Positions 34,784 through 42,586 of a stretch of 64,000 bases of DNA are shown one piece after another; positions within the stretch are counted from its first letter, which is position 1, and every line of letters starts with the position of its first letter. A program made the position numbers and the translations under genes. The DNA is from Polluticaenibacter yanchengensis (GTDB taxonomy: Bacteria; Bacteroidota; Bacteroidia; Chitinophagales; Chitinophagaceae): assembly GCA_027854065.1 (NCBI GenBank), contig JAQGEF010000005.1, forward strand, positions 1-64,000. Reading direction: 5' to 3'. The notes under the pieces are model-generated. The model was not told where the DNA came from. It did not search any database and worked only from the letters and a program-made list of their open reading frames with translations.

Positions 34784-34916
34784 CCGCTAACGGTTTAGGT
34801 ATTGCGTAGTGGTGGTATTTTAGCACTGCCGTTGATTAGAATTACTATCGTTCAATTTAGCACAAATGATCAATAGCAATCCGTCACCCGCCATTATGAA
34901 AAACCGACGTTGGCGG
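34784..34916. repeat. Long imperfect hairpin, attC-like, between two gene modules
   Basis: CCGCTAACG (34784-34792) pairs with CGTTGGCGG (34908-34916), 9 pairs with one G-T. Inside, GGTATTGCGTAGTGG pairs with CCATTATGAAAAACC at 13 of 15 positions. A single long folded arm with GTT-type ends resembles integron attC sites, but the ends do not fit RYYYAAC/GTTRRRY. I recall similar GCCCGCTAACGGTTT..TATTGCG modules beside single genes in Chitinophagaceae. No integrase is in the window. Confidence 0.5.
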
Positions 34917-34925
34917 TTCGGCTTT

Positions 34926-35567
34926 TTATTGAAAGTGCTTTTTTAATTCGTCTGACTGAAATAGTAATTCCATTTCGCACATTGCTTTCTTTGGATTTTC
35001 ATTATCAAAGTTTCCAAGAACAATAGAGTTTGCCAAACCTGTCTTTAGGTAAGGTTTTAGTTTCAAATAAATGTCGTCATTTTGTTTCGTGAAGAACTTT
35101 TGTGTCTTTTCGTAATTGTCCAAATGCTTTTTTAATTCAGTTTCAGCACTTGAACAAGTGTCGAAATATTTTGAAGTTCCTTTAAAATGAAGCAAAAACC
35201 AAAATTCAAGACAAGGATTATTTACAACAACAACAACATTTGGAAAGTTGTTGATAAGGTTGGTTCTGTATTCTTCAAATACTTTGATTGGTGATTTCTT
35301 TCCTTTAGGTGCTTCTTTTGCTTCTTTGACAACTGTATCAAAATCAATTAACCAAAAAACCTTTGCGTATTCTTTTCTTGATAAATCACAAACCAAGTTG
35401 TATTGTTCTTCTACACTTTTTTTGTTTGGTATTTCAGGTTTTATACTGACACGAATATCCCGTTCGTTTCGCTTCAGCATATTTAAATACCAAACTTCTG
35501 TATCTCCGTCAACCACAAAAGCTAATGTAGGACTTTTCTCAGATGTAATTTTTTTGGACTTCCTCAT
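34926..35567 (-). CDS. RloB-family TOPRIM-like protein, putative phage-defence effector
   Basis: 213 aa. The N-terminal FVVDGDTEVWYLNML has the TOPRIM-type strand with Glu24; WLIDFDTVV carries the DxD, and VVVNNPCLEFWFLLHF is the string I associate with RloB. The AAA-15-type ATPase gene ends 4 bases inside it (35564-35567), so the two are translationally coupled. ATPase plus RloB is the make-up of the AbiL abortive-infection system, and ATPase plus TOPRIM nuclease is that of PARIS. Nuclease activity is inferred from the fold. Start ATG at 35567. Confidence 0.83.
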   Translation of the reverse strand: MRKSKKITSEKSPTLAFVVDGDTEVWYLNMLKRNERDIRVSIKPEIPNKKSVEEQYNLVCDLSRKEYAKVFWLIDFDTVVKEAKEAPKGKKSPIKVFEEYRTNLINNFPNVVVVVNNPCLEFWFLLHFKGTSKYFDTCSSAETELKKHLDNYEKTQKFFTKQNDDIYLKLKPYLKTGLANSIVLGNFDNENPKKAMCEMELLFQSDELKKHFQ

Positions 35568-36862
35568 AGGTTTAAGTCAATGAAAGTGTCGCCTAAATTA
35601 GGTGTTCCACTTAGTTTACCGCTTTTGTATGCGTTTAAAATGTTTGTGGTGTTACGAACAACAGAACTATCAAAATCAATCAATGAATATAGTTCCGTAG
35701 AACAACTTTCTTGTTTGTCTGTGAACCATATTGCATCATTTCTAAAAATGTCTTTATTGTCTAAAATTTCCCGATTATGTGTAGTCGCAATGATTTGAGA
35801 TTTTTCAGAATTTAAAAGGAAGGACAGAAGAAAATGCAAATACAATTCGGGGTGCAATGAAGCTTCTAATTCATCAATTGGAAATGCCGTTGGTTTTTTA
35901 ATTAACAATGCCAACAAACCTGAAAAACCATAATAACGTCTTGTTCCTTGTGATTCAAATTCTAAAGGTAACGTATATTTTGTGTTATTTACTGTATGCT
36001 CAAATTCAATATTTACAGCGGTTATTTTCCCTTTTTCTTCTAATTCTTTAATTTCATCACTCGGTGCTTTAACCTGTTTCTTTAAAAACTCAATAAGGCC
36101 GTCTGGAATTTTTTCTTCTTCCTCTTGAATGAGAATATCAGAAATATTAAAATCAGCTTTTTTAAATATTTCTACAACATCTGATTTAGATATTTCCCCT
36201 TTGTCAATTCTTGAAGTCACATATCCTTCCAATTCTGTACTTGTGTAAACTAAAGGCTTTAAATAATTCTTAAACCAATCAATAACATCTCTCAGTTCTT
36301 TAAAATCAATGTTGGTTTTCAAGAAGCCGCCAAGAACGGTATTATTCCACAAAGTGTTTGCCTCAAGATTTTTTTCAAAAGTTTTATCTTTTGAAATCTT
36401 ACTGCCAAAGGTTATTTCTGTAAACTGACTTGACAAGTTTGTTTTTCTTTTATAAACACTGGCTTTATTGGGGTTGTAAAAATTCAACTCTTCTGAAACT
36501 ATTGCCTTTTTTAAAAACTCTACTTCATAAAAGTATCTTACTTCATTTTGAATAAATTCGACAGAAATAATGGATGTCTGTTTAGGCGTATTAGGGTCAA
36601 ACAGAAATGGATTGAATTTTAATTCGTCAGTTTTTTTCCGTTCTGGCTCAAGAACAATCTCTCTTAAAAACTCAAGAGCTTTAAGTATTGTTGTTTTCCC
36701 CGAAGCATTAGCACCGTATATCAATGCAAGTTTTAAAATCCTATGCCCACCAACATTTGCAACATATGCATTTTCGAGATGCGTTGACTTGTCTGCCTCA
36801 AATGAAAGAGTTTGTTTTTCTCTTATTGAGCCGAAGTTTTGAACACTAAAGTTTATAATCAT
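35564..36862 (-). CDS. AAA-15/ABC-type ATPase of an AbiL/PARIS-like defence module
   Basis: 432 aa. It opens MIINFSVQNFGSIREKQTLSF, with Walker A GANASGKTT (about 50-58). There is a middle region of helices and inserts (about 100-300), then ESQGTRRYYGFSGLLALL, a signature-like stretch, Walker B PIDELEASLHPELYLHFLLSFL and the H-loop strand SQIIATTHNREILD. The DE-x-ASLHP and TTHN motifs are as in OLD/RecF-like AAA-15 ATPases. It sits upstream of and overlaps the RloB gene. In known two-gene systems the ATPase senses a phage trigger and releases the TOPRIM partner. Confidence 0.87.
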   Translation of the reverse strand: MIINFSVQNFGSIREKQTLSFEADKSTHLENAYVANVGGHRILKLALIYGANASGKTTILKALEFLREIVLEPERKKTDELKFNPFLFDPNTPKQTSIISVEFIQNEVRYFYEVEFLKKAIVSEELNFYNPNKASVYKRKTNLSSQFTEITFGSKISKDKTFEKNLEANTLWNNTVLGGFLKTNIDFKELRDVIDWFKNYLKPLVYTSTELEGYVTSRIDKGEISKSDVVEIFKKADFNISDILIQEEEEKIPDGLIEFLKKQVKAPSDEIKELEEKGKITAVNIEFEHTVNNTKYTLPLEFESQGTRRYYGFSGLLALLIKKPTAFPIDELEASLHPELYLHFLLSFLLNSEKSQIIATTHNREILDNKDIFRNDAIWFTDKQESCSTELYSLIDFDSSVVRNTTNILNAYKSGKLSGTPNLGDTFIDLNL

Positions 36863-36987
36863 TTTGCCTCTATTTTGTAAGTTGCTTTCAAATTTAAGAA
36901 TAAAAGTGATAAATAATGATTTTTTTGGTCAAAAAATGCAACCCGTTTACAAAATAATGCGCTCTGATGATTGTTTTGTGTTTAAAA

Positions 36988-37034
36988 GGTGAGATGTGAG
37001 GGACTCGAACCCCCGCTCTCTACACTGAATTCAG
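36988..37034 (-). tRNA. tRNA-like 3' fragment (T-arm and acceptor strand), possible attachment site
   Basis: On the minus strand: GAGAGC, T-stem GGGGG, loop TTCGAGT, T-stem CCCTC, acceptor strand ACATCTC, discriminator A, then CC. C before the T-stem and the TTCGAxT loop are canonical. Upstream there is no matching GAGATGT acceptor strand, D-arm or anticodon arm, so it is not a whole tRNA. The 3' ends of tRNA genes are standard integration sites, so this may be an att half-site at the island border. A tmRNA 3' end is an alternative, but no tag-encoding region is seen. Confidence 0.45.
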
Positions 37035-37053
37035 ATTACAATTAAAGTTGTTC

Positions 37054-37290
37054 TCAATGCCTTATAGTATGGAATATGGTATCCTTTCTTCCCGCGAGAG
37101 CTATCCCACTTACTACACTTGTTACTTTCGTTACCATAGTCGTAAAGTTTTGAATTATTATCATTGTTGTCAATGAGACGAAAGTCAATACTCCAACTAA
37201 GGACATTGCAATTTCAACTGTGAAAGTAACCTTTAAACTCAGTTTTTTCTGTTTCTTTTCAGAAACTATATTTTCAATGAACGCTACCAC
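37054..37290 (-). CDS. Doubtful small membrane protein
   Basis: 78 aa beginning at GTG (VAFIENIVSEKKQKKLSL) with a hydrophobic stretch of about 30 residues (EIAMSLVGVLTFVSLTTMIIIQNF). There is no promoter or known family. It lies between the tRNA-like fragment and gene remnants at an apparent island border, so it may be chance or a remnant. Confidence 0.2.
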   Translation of the reverse strand: MVAFIENIVSEKKQKKLSLKVTFTVEIAMSLVGVLTFVSLTTMIIIQNFTTMVTKVTSVVSGIALAGRKDTIFHTIRH

Positions 37291-37409
37291 CTAAGCTGAC
37301 CGCCAACAAAAGTATTGAGGAACTTAGTAATGTGCTGGGGAATCTGCAGCAGCATATCAGCGTTCCGAATAGCAAGCACATTAATTATGTCAGATCAATA
37401 TCCCTGTGA
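37281..37409 (+). pseudogene. Possible C-terminal remnant of a gene
   Basis: An open frame without a start reads LTANKSIEELSNVLGNLQQ then HISVPNSKHINYVRSISL before TGA at 37407. The composition looks protein-like (amphipathic helix), but it is only 42 codons and preceded by an in-frame stop. It partly overlaps, antisense, the 35-aa frame at 37395-37502. Family not recognised. Confidence 0.25.
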
Positions 37410-37502
37410 ATCATAAAGCGCTATCCAAGCCCACGTGTTAACAGGTATTTTTTCTCCTGAGTTAATTAAATAAGTAACTGCCCACTGATTAGAGCCTATC
37501 AT
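37395..37502 (-). CDS. 35-residue ORF overlapping the spmAB stop codon
   Basis: MIGSNQWAVTYLINSGEKIP followed by VNTWAWIALYDSQGY. Its ATG overlaps the TGA of the SpmA-SpmB gene (TGATG), an arrangement for translational coupling. It has three Trp in 35 residues and an even, protein-like composition. It could be a small coupled protein or the first part of a gene truncated at the island border. No family recognised. Confidence 0.35.
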   Translation of the reverse strand: MIGSNQWAVTYLINSGEKIPVNTWAWIALYDSQGY

Positions 37503-39052
37503 CACCGCATCATGAGGTAGGCGATGATTACTGCCATTATAACGCCTAAAGCGTCGGCTATCATACCGGCCCAAATGGCGTAACGTACTTTTTTTATACC
37601 TACACTGCCAAAATATAAGGCTAATATATAAAACGTAGTGTCTGAACTACCCTGGAAGATGCTGGCCATTTTGCCGACAAAACTATCGGGACCATAGGCC
37701 GGGTTAGCAAATATATCCAGCATCAGTCCACGGGCACCGGCACCGCTAAACGGGCGCATGATGGCTACCGGAATAGCCGGTACGTAATCGCCGTCAATGC
37801 CAATGCCCGCTAATCCGTATGAAACGCCACCAATAATGAATTCTAAAGCGCCGCTATCTCTGAATACACGGATGGCAACGAGCATGCCTACCAGGTAAGG
37901 AATGATTTTTATGACCACATCAAAACCGCTTTTAGCGCCGTCTATAAAAGCGTCAAAGACATTTACTTTTTTTACAAAGCCACCAATGATAAATGCTGCA
38001 ATTACTAAAAATAATATGAGGTTGCCTAATACATTGCCAAAAACCTCTTTGCTTAGAAAGGGTGCTTCATAAGCTTTGGGAGTTGCCGTGGTAAAGGTGA
38101 TATTGGGATTTACAGCGGCAACTGCTGCTTCAAAAGCTGTTTTATCAGTCATATTGATACTGAATGCGGGCAGCGTACGGAGCTCCTCTGCGGATGAATG
38201 CACATTGGCTTTAAGGTAGGGGGTATTGATGGCACCAGGGTTGATAAAAACCTTTGCCATTGGTGTTTTGCTATCGGTTTTAAAGATGATGCTACTGACA
38301 GCGTTACTTGTTAATAGCTCTTTTTTAAAGACGTCTTCTGTAATATTGGTGCCGGTGAATTTTTGTGAAGCGGGCAACTGGTACATGAAGTATGCGAAGG
38401 ATGAAATACCAATTATAATGGCAGCCAGCCAGCCTACGAGTACTTTATCAAATTTTAATCGCTGGTAAATGCCTGTTACCAGGATGCTGCAGATAGTGGC
38501 TGCGGCCGTGGCTATCATTAATGGAATAAAGACACTGGTGGCATTGGTGGACCCTGCACCGGCCCGGTAGGCTATAATTGATAAGGGAATTAATGTGAGG
38601 CCACTGGTATGTAATACCAGGAACATGATCTGGGCATTGGTGGCTGTGTCTTTTTTGGGGTTAAGGGATTGCAGGCTTTCCATTGCTTTTAACCCGAAGG
38701 GTGTAGCGGCATTATCAAGGCCCAGCATATTGGCACTGAAATTCATTACCATTTGTCCCATTGCGGGGTGCTTGTCGGGTACTTCGGGGAACAGGCGCTT
38801 CATAAACGGGTTCAGAATTTTAGCCAGGAAATTAACGGCCCCTGCTTTTTCGCCGATATTCATTAAACCTAAAAAGAAAACCATTACACCGGTAAGTGGG
38901 AAGGCAACATCTAAAACTGAGCTTTTGGAAGCATCAAAAATTCCGTCAACTAATTTTTTGAAAATCTCATAGTCCTGGAATACCACGAGTTTAACCAATG
39001 CTATTAACAGGCCAATTACAAAAAATGCGATCCAAACATAATTTAATGCCAT
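37502..39052 (-). CDS. SpmA-SpmB fusion, nucleoside-recognition membrane protein
   Basis: 516 aa with two gate domains. The SpmA-like part has VLDVAFPLTGVMVFFLGLMNIGEKAG and NFSANMLGLDNAATPFGLKAM. A non-conserved periplasmic stretch (about 235-330) separates it from the SpmB-like part with FDVVIKIIPYLVGMLVAIRVFRDSGAL and AIMRPFSGAGARGLMLDIF plus SSDTTFYILALYFGSVGIKKVRYA. B. subtilis spmA and spmB are separate spore-core dehydration genes; this non-sporulating lineage uses the fused form for an unknown transport role. Nine or more membrane segments. The gene stands alone and diverges from the FKBP gene. Confidence 0.93.
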   Translation of the reverse strand: MALNYVWIAFFVIGLLIALVKLVVFQDYEIFKKLVDGIFDASKSSVLDVAFPLTGVMVFFLGLMNIGEKAGAVNFLAKILNPFMKRLFPEVPDKHPAMGQMVMNFSANMLGLDNAATPFGLKAMESLQSLNPKKDTATNAQIMFLVLHTSGLTLIPLSIIAYRAGAGSTNATSVFIPLMIATAAATICSILVTGIYQRLKFDKVLVGWLAAIIIGISSFAYFMYQLPASQKFTGTNITEDVFKKELLTSNAVSSIIFKTDSKTPMAKVFINPGAINTPYLKANVHSSAEELRTLPAFSINMTDKTAFEAAVAAVNPNITFTTATPKAYEAPFLSKEVFGNVLGNLILFLVIAAFIIGGFVKKVNVFDAFIDGAKSGFDVVIKIIPYLVGMLVAIRVFRDSGALEFIIGGVSYGLAGIGIDGDYVPAIPVAIMRPFSGAGARGLMLDIFANPAYGPDSFVGKMASIFQGSSDTTFYILALYFGSVGIKKVRYAIWAGMIADALGVIMAVIIAYLMMR

Positions 39053-39143
39053 ACCGATATATGAATTGAAATGGTTATTTCACAAATGTAGGGGTTTATA
39101 TAATAGATTTATTTTGAGATTTTTTGCTTTGTAATTAAGTGAT

Positions 39144-39151
39144 TAACTTTG
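39144..39151 (+). promoter_or_regulatory. Promoter of the FKBP gene
   Basis: TAACTTTG fits TAnnTTTG; TTTTG at 39122-39126 lies 17 bases upstream as a -33 element. The ATG at 39174 is 22 bases downstream. Confidence 0.65.
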
Positions 39152-39173
39152 CGCACCGTTAGAATTATTAAGT

Positions 39174-39641
39174 ATGAGAAAAACCGCGTTTTTAGTTTCA
39201 ATTTTAACATTGGTATTTTTTGCCTGTAAGAAGGATAATGATTGTAAGGCGCCAAGTGTAACGGTGCCTGCAGATGAAATTGCTCAATTGAAAACATTTA
39301 TTGATACCAGCCATATTGATGCTACTTTCGATAGCCGGGGCTTTTATTATAAAACGGCTGCTGCGGGTGGTACTGATAAACCGAATAATTGCAGCGTGAT
39401 AGAAATCGGTTATAAAGGAACATTGGTGAACGGGGTTAAATTTGACAGTAAGGACCTCTATGCTTTTTCTATGGGTGCATTAATTACCGGTTGGCAGTAC
39501 GGGGTTCCGTTAATTGGTAAAGATGGCTATATTACTTTATACCTGCCACCTACTCTGGGATACGGCAGCAGGCCGAACGGTGCTATCCCGGCTAATTCTA
39601 TTTTGATCTTCGAGATTAAATTACTTAACTTCTATAATTAA
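39174..39641 (+). CDS. FKBP-type peptidyl-prolyl isomerase lipoprotein
   Basis: 155 aa. Lipoprotein signal MRKTAFLVSILTLVFFAC (Cys18). FKBP core from about residue 60: SVIEIGYKGTLVNGVKFDSKD, FSMGALITGWQYGVPLIGKDGYITLYLPPTLGYGSRPNGAIPANSILIFEIKLLNF. The conserved Y, F/D, GW, I/P and LGYG residues of the active pocket are largely present. A periplasmic folding catalyst. Only 25 bases separate it from ychF, so the two may share a transcript although their roles differ. Confidence 0.92.
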   Translation: MRKTAFLVSILTLVFFACKKDNDCKAPSVTVPADEIAQLKTFIDTSHIDATFDSRGFYYKTAAAGGTDKPNNCSVIEIGYKGTLVNGVKFDSKDLYAFSMGALITGWQYGVPLIGKDGYITLYLPPTLGYGSRPNGAIPANSILIFEIKLLNFYN

Positions 39642-39666
39642 TAAATAGTTTCAATTACAAATATAT

Positions 39667-40764
39667 ATGGCATTACAAGCTGGTATAGTAGGTTTACCAA
39701 ACGTTGGTAAATCTACACTTTTCAACGCAGTGAGCAACAGTGCAAAAGCACAGGCTAGCAATTACAGATTCTGTACAATAGACCCGAATGTGGGCCTGGT
39801 AGATGTACCGGATGCTCGTTTGGATAAATTAAAAGCGTTAGTGAATCCTAATAAAGTGGTTCCTACTCAAATAGAAATCGTGGACATTGCCGGTTTGGTA
39901 CGCGGCGCCAGCAAAGGGGAGGGTTTAGGTAATAAATTTTTGGCAAATATCCGCGAGGTAGATGCTATTGTGCATGTTATCCGTTGTTTTGAAGATGAAA
40001 ATATTCTTCGTGATGAGGGTGCTATTAACCCGGTGAGTGATAAGGAGATCATTGATACCGAATTGCAGTTAAAGGACCTTGAAAGTGTGGAGCGTAAATT
40101 GCAGCGCAGCGAAAAAATGGCTAAAACCGATCCTAAAATAAAGGCAGAGGTAGAGGTTTTACAACGTTGTAAGGCACACCTGGAAGAGGGTAAAAATATC
40201 CGGGGATTGGACCTGGCTAAAGAAGATATGCCTGCTATTGCAGATTTATTTTTATTGACGATTAAACCGGTGATGTATGTGGCTAATGTGGATGAAGCCA
40301 GTATGCACACGGGTAATAAATACTCTGAAGCATTAAAGGCAAACGTGGCAACAGAAGGTGCAGAGGTGATTGTTATGAATAATAATATTGAAGCCCAGAT
40401 ATCCGAAATGGAAGACCCGGACGATAAACAAATGTTTATGGACGAGTACAATATGACGGAACCTGCTTTGGATAAAATGATCCATGCTGCCTATAAATTG
40501 TTGAAATTACAAACTTATTTTACGGCTGGTGTTCAGGAGGTTCGTGCATGGACGATCCAGGAGAACTGGAAAGCGCCACAAGCGGCGGGTGTTATCCATA
40601 CGGATTTTGAGCGTGGTTTTATTAAAGCCGAGGTGATTGCTTACGACGATTATGTAAAATATGGTAGTGAGGCAGCTTGCCGCGATAATGGCCGTTTAAG
40701 AATAGAGGGTAAGGAATATATTGTAAAAGATGGCGATATTATGCATTTCCGTTTTAATGTGTAA
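39667..40764 (+). CDS. ychF: Redox-regulated ATPase/GTPase YchF (OLA1 family)
   Basis: 365 aa. G1 GLPNVGKSTLFNAVSNS, G2/G3 NYRFCTIDPNVGLVDVPD and VDIAGLVRGASKGEGLGNKFLANIREVDAI, a G4 with NVDE (YVANVDEAS), the specificity change that gives ATP preference, a coiled-coil domain (about 130-210), and a TGS domain at the end (YFTAGVQEVRAWTI and YGSEAACRDNGRLRIEGKEYIVKDGDIMHFRF). It acts with ribosomes and stress responses. A terminator follows at 40784. Confidence 0.97.
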   Translation: MALQAGIVGLPNVGKSTLFNAVSNSAKAQASNYRFCTIDPNVGLVDVPDARLDKLKALVNPNKVVPTQIEIVDIAGLVRGASKGEGLGNKFLANIREVDAIVHVIRCFEDENILRDEGAINPVSDKEIIDTELQLKDLESVERKLQRSEKMAKTDPKIKAEVEVLQRCKAHLEEGKNIRGLDLAKEDMPAIADLFLLTIKPVMYVANVDEASMHTGNKYSEALKANVATEGAEVIVMNNNIEAQISEMEDPDDKQMFMDEYNMTEPALDKMIHAAYKLLKLQTYFTAGVQEVRAWTIQENWKAPQAAGVIHTDFERGFIKAEVIAYDDYVKYGSEAACRDNGRLRIEGKEYIVKDGDIMHFRFNV

Positions 40765-40783
40765 TCATTGATTTTATTATATG

Positions 40784-40813
40784 AAAAAGCAACTCGTTAA
40801 GGGTTGCTTTTTT
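40784..40813 (+). terminator. Terminator of ychF
   Basis: AAAGCAAC (40786-40793) and GTTGCTTT (40803-40810) with flanking A and T runs. The T-run ends four bases before the GGGGCTGT of repeat A4. Confidence 0.85.
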
Positions 40814-40817
40814 ATTT

Positions 40818-40924
40818 GGGGCTGTCGGCATTCTATTATTTATCGTTTTTTGTTCCGGCTTCTCCGGGCTCACTTCGTTCGGTACTTCGCTGCGCTCGCA
40901 CCAGGCCCTGCGTATCCGGCAGCC
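40818..40924 (+). repeat. Family A dispersed repeat, copy A4
   Basis: Starts GGGGCTGTCGGC and ends TATCCGGCAGCC. GGGCTGTCGG at the 5' end pairs with CCGGCAGCCC at the 3' end (10 pairs, one G-T), the best-preserved terminal helix of the family. It directly follows the ychF terminator. It occupies most of the gene-free interval 40765-41069. Confidence 0.8.
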
Positions 40925-41069
40925 CATGAGCATTGTAATGTCTGTTTAACATTTATGTCTATTAAGGTAGTAATGGTACCAGGATAAGCGGTTGCTTTTG
41001 GCATCTATTCATTCAAATCGCTCTCAATAGATTTTTGATTATCCGCATTAATATGGCTGACAAAAAAAC

Positions 41070-42314
41070 TTATAATGACAGCCTGCCCTGGTATTTTTCC
41101 AGTGTCTGCCATATTTGATAAAATGTGTCATTGCCGCTTTTATCTGAAATAGAGGTGTTGACCACGAGGATACGGCCGGTTTTAGTGGCCGGATCGAAAA
41201 ACATTAATGAACATACACCGGGGTCTCCGCCTGTATGGCCTATATAACCGGTGTAACCAAAGCCAATAAAAATGCCGGTATTGTAGCTTTCGCTGAAGGG
41301 GTTTTTATTATTTCTGTCAATAAAGTTCCGGGCTGATAACTGTGGCCGGAAATATTCTTTATAACTTTCTTTGCTTAATATGGTACCATGCCTGTTGTAA
41401 CCTTTAATGAGTTCTGTTAAATACAGGCTAAGATCGTTTACGGAGGTAATGAAGTTGCCGTCCGGGTATGAAATCATTTCATAAAAGGGCAGCACTGTTG
41501 CAGGGTTCGCATAAAGCCTGGAATAATCGGCAATGTTTACCTGGTTGAAATGCCAGTTGGACGCGTTCATCCGCAGTGGTTTTAGTATATGCTCTGCAGT
41601 GTACTGGTCGAACGGTACACCAGTCGCTTTTTCTAAAACAAATGCGGCTAAAGTGGTACCGGTGTTAGAATACTCATAAATATCTCCCGGTTTATTCTGC
41701 AGGTAAACGTCTTTATTCCATTTTCCTTTTTCTGCGAGCAGGTTCCTGAGGAATTCCTCCATTGTTATGATTGAATCAGTGGGGTTGAAAACCTGGGTGT
41801 CATCAAACACTAAGGCCGATGCTTCGGCGTTTTGCTTTTCTTTCAGAATGTAGTTTTTTGTTAAATAGAACTCATTGTCTACAATGCCGGATGTATGTGT
41901 TGCCAGGTGCCTGATGGTAATTGCTATATCGGGGAAGTGTGGGTTGATGACTTTGAACGGCAGGTATTGATTGATGGGGTCATCCAGTTTGAGTTTCCCG
42001 GTTTCCCGGGCTTTTAAGAGTGCCATACCTACGAAGGTTTTGGATATGGAGGCGATATTCTGGATAGTGGAATGGGTGTATGGTTTTGAATTTTTGATGT
42101 CAGCAAATCCAAAACCTTTCTGGTATAAAGTACCTTTTTCATTGACGATGGCGACTGCAAATCCATTGAAGATTCCTTTTTTGCTGATTTCACCAATCTC
42201 TGCTGTGAGCGAATCTTTAGGTTCGTGAATGTCGGTTTGAGCGGTTTGCTTCCGGTTTTTACAGGCCGCCGTCATTATTATGAGTAAAAGGATTGTTATG
42301 GAATGTTTTATCAT
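41070..42314 (-). CDS. Serine hydrolase lipoprotein, beta-lactamase class C-like
   Basis: 414 aa. Lipoprotein signal MIKHSITILLLIIMTAAC (Cys18). Class C/DD-peptidase motifs: SISKTFVG (Ser-x-x-Lys), YEYSNTG (Tyr-x-Asn) and GHTGGDPGV (His-Thr-Gly replacing Lys-Thr-Gly). FGFADIKNSKPYTHSTIQNIASISK is typical of the wider serine-hydrolase group (peptidase, esterase or lactamase); substrate unknown. The 528-bp region upstream (42315-42842) holds a 21-bp tandem repeat and repeat B3. Confidence 0.9.
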   Translation of the reverse strand: MIKHSITILLLIIMTAACKNRKQTAQTDIHEPKDSLTAEIGEISKKGIFNGFAVAIVNEKGTLYQKGFGFADIKNSKPYTHSTIQNIASISKTFVGMALLKARETGKLKLDDPINQYLPFKVINPHFPDIAITIRHLATHTSGIVDNEFYLTKNYILKEKQNAEASALVFDDTQVFNPTDSIITMEEFLRNLLAEKGKWNKDVYLQNKPGDIYEYSNTGTTLAAFVLEKATGVPFDQYTAEHILKPLRMNASNWHFNQVNIADYSRLYANPATVLPFYEMISYPDGNFITSVNDLSLYLTELIKGYNRHGTILSKESYKEYFRPQLSARNFIDRNNKNPFSESYNTGIFIGFGYTGYIGHTGGDPGVCSLMFFDPATKTGRILVVNTSISDKSGNDTFYQIWQTLEKYQGRLSL

Positions 42315-42415
42315 TTTATGGTGGTTTGTAATTGTATGTCAGTTTTTGCAATTATGGGCCGGATTCCGTTTTTAAGTATTGAAGTAATGAATTTATTGTG
42401 AGGATAGGTAATATT

Positions 42416-42529
42416 TTATGCCAGTGTGTAAGTTTTTTGGTCGATTGTGTAAACTTTTAGATCGTGTGTGTAAACTTTTTGTCTCTGTGTGTAAGTTTTT
42501 TGGTCGTATGTGTAAGATTTGATGGTCAT
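42416..42529 (-). CDS. 37-residue ORF made of heptapeptide repeats (doubtful)
   Basis: An ATG-to-TAA frame over the 21-bp tandem repeats reads MTIKSYTYDQKTYTQRQK then VYTHDLKVYTIDQKTYTLA, that is, heptads of the form YTxDQKT. The period of the DNA repeat is exactly 7 codons, so the frame stays open as the array expands or contracts. It lies 100 bases upstream of the serine hydrolase on the same strand. It may be non-coding. Confidence 0.25.
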   Translation of the reverse strand: MTIKSYTYDQKTYTQRQKVYTHDLKVYTIDQKTYTLA

Positions 42530-42530
42530 T
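42426..42530. repeat. 21-bp tandem repeat, five units
   Basis: Five direct repeats of 21 bp, each beginning GTGTAA, for example GTGTAAGTTTTTTGGTCGAT; units 1 and 4 are nearly identical. 21 bp is two helical turns, so all units face the same side of DNA (a protein-binding array is possible), and it is also seven codons. No spacers, so not CRISPR. Confidence 0.85.
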
Positions 42531-42586
42531 ATTATAATGTAATGATGTTTAAAAGGGACCTGATGAGTGCATGTTAACGGCTATAG

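Noticed and set aside
34784..34916. Canonical integron attC site
   Set aside because: End sequences do not match RYYYAAC/GTTRRRY and no integrase gene is present, so only 'attC-like hairpin' is claimed.
36988..37290. tmRNA (ssrA) ending at the tRNA-like fragment
   Set aside because: No tag reading frame or 5' acceptor strand was found upstream on the minus strand.
42426..42530. CRISPR array
   Set aside because: Units are directly adjacent without unique spacers and no cas genes are present; the same holds for 25118-25453.
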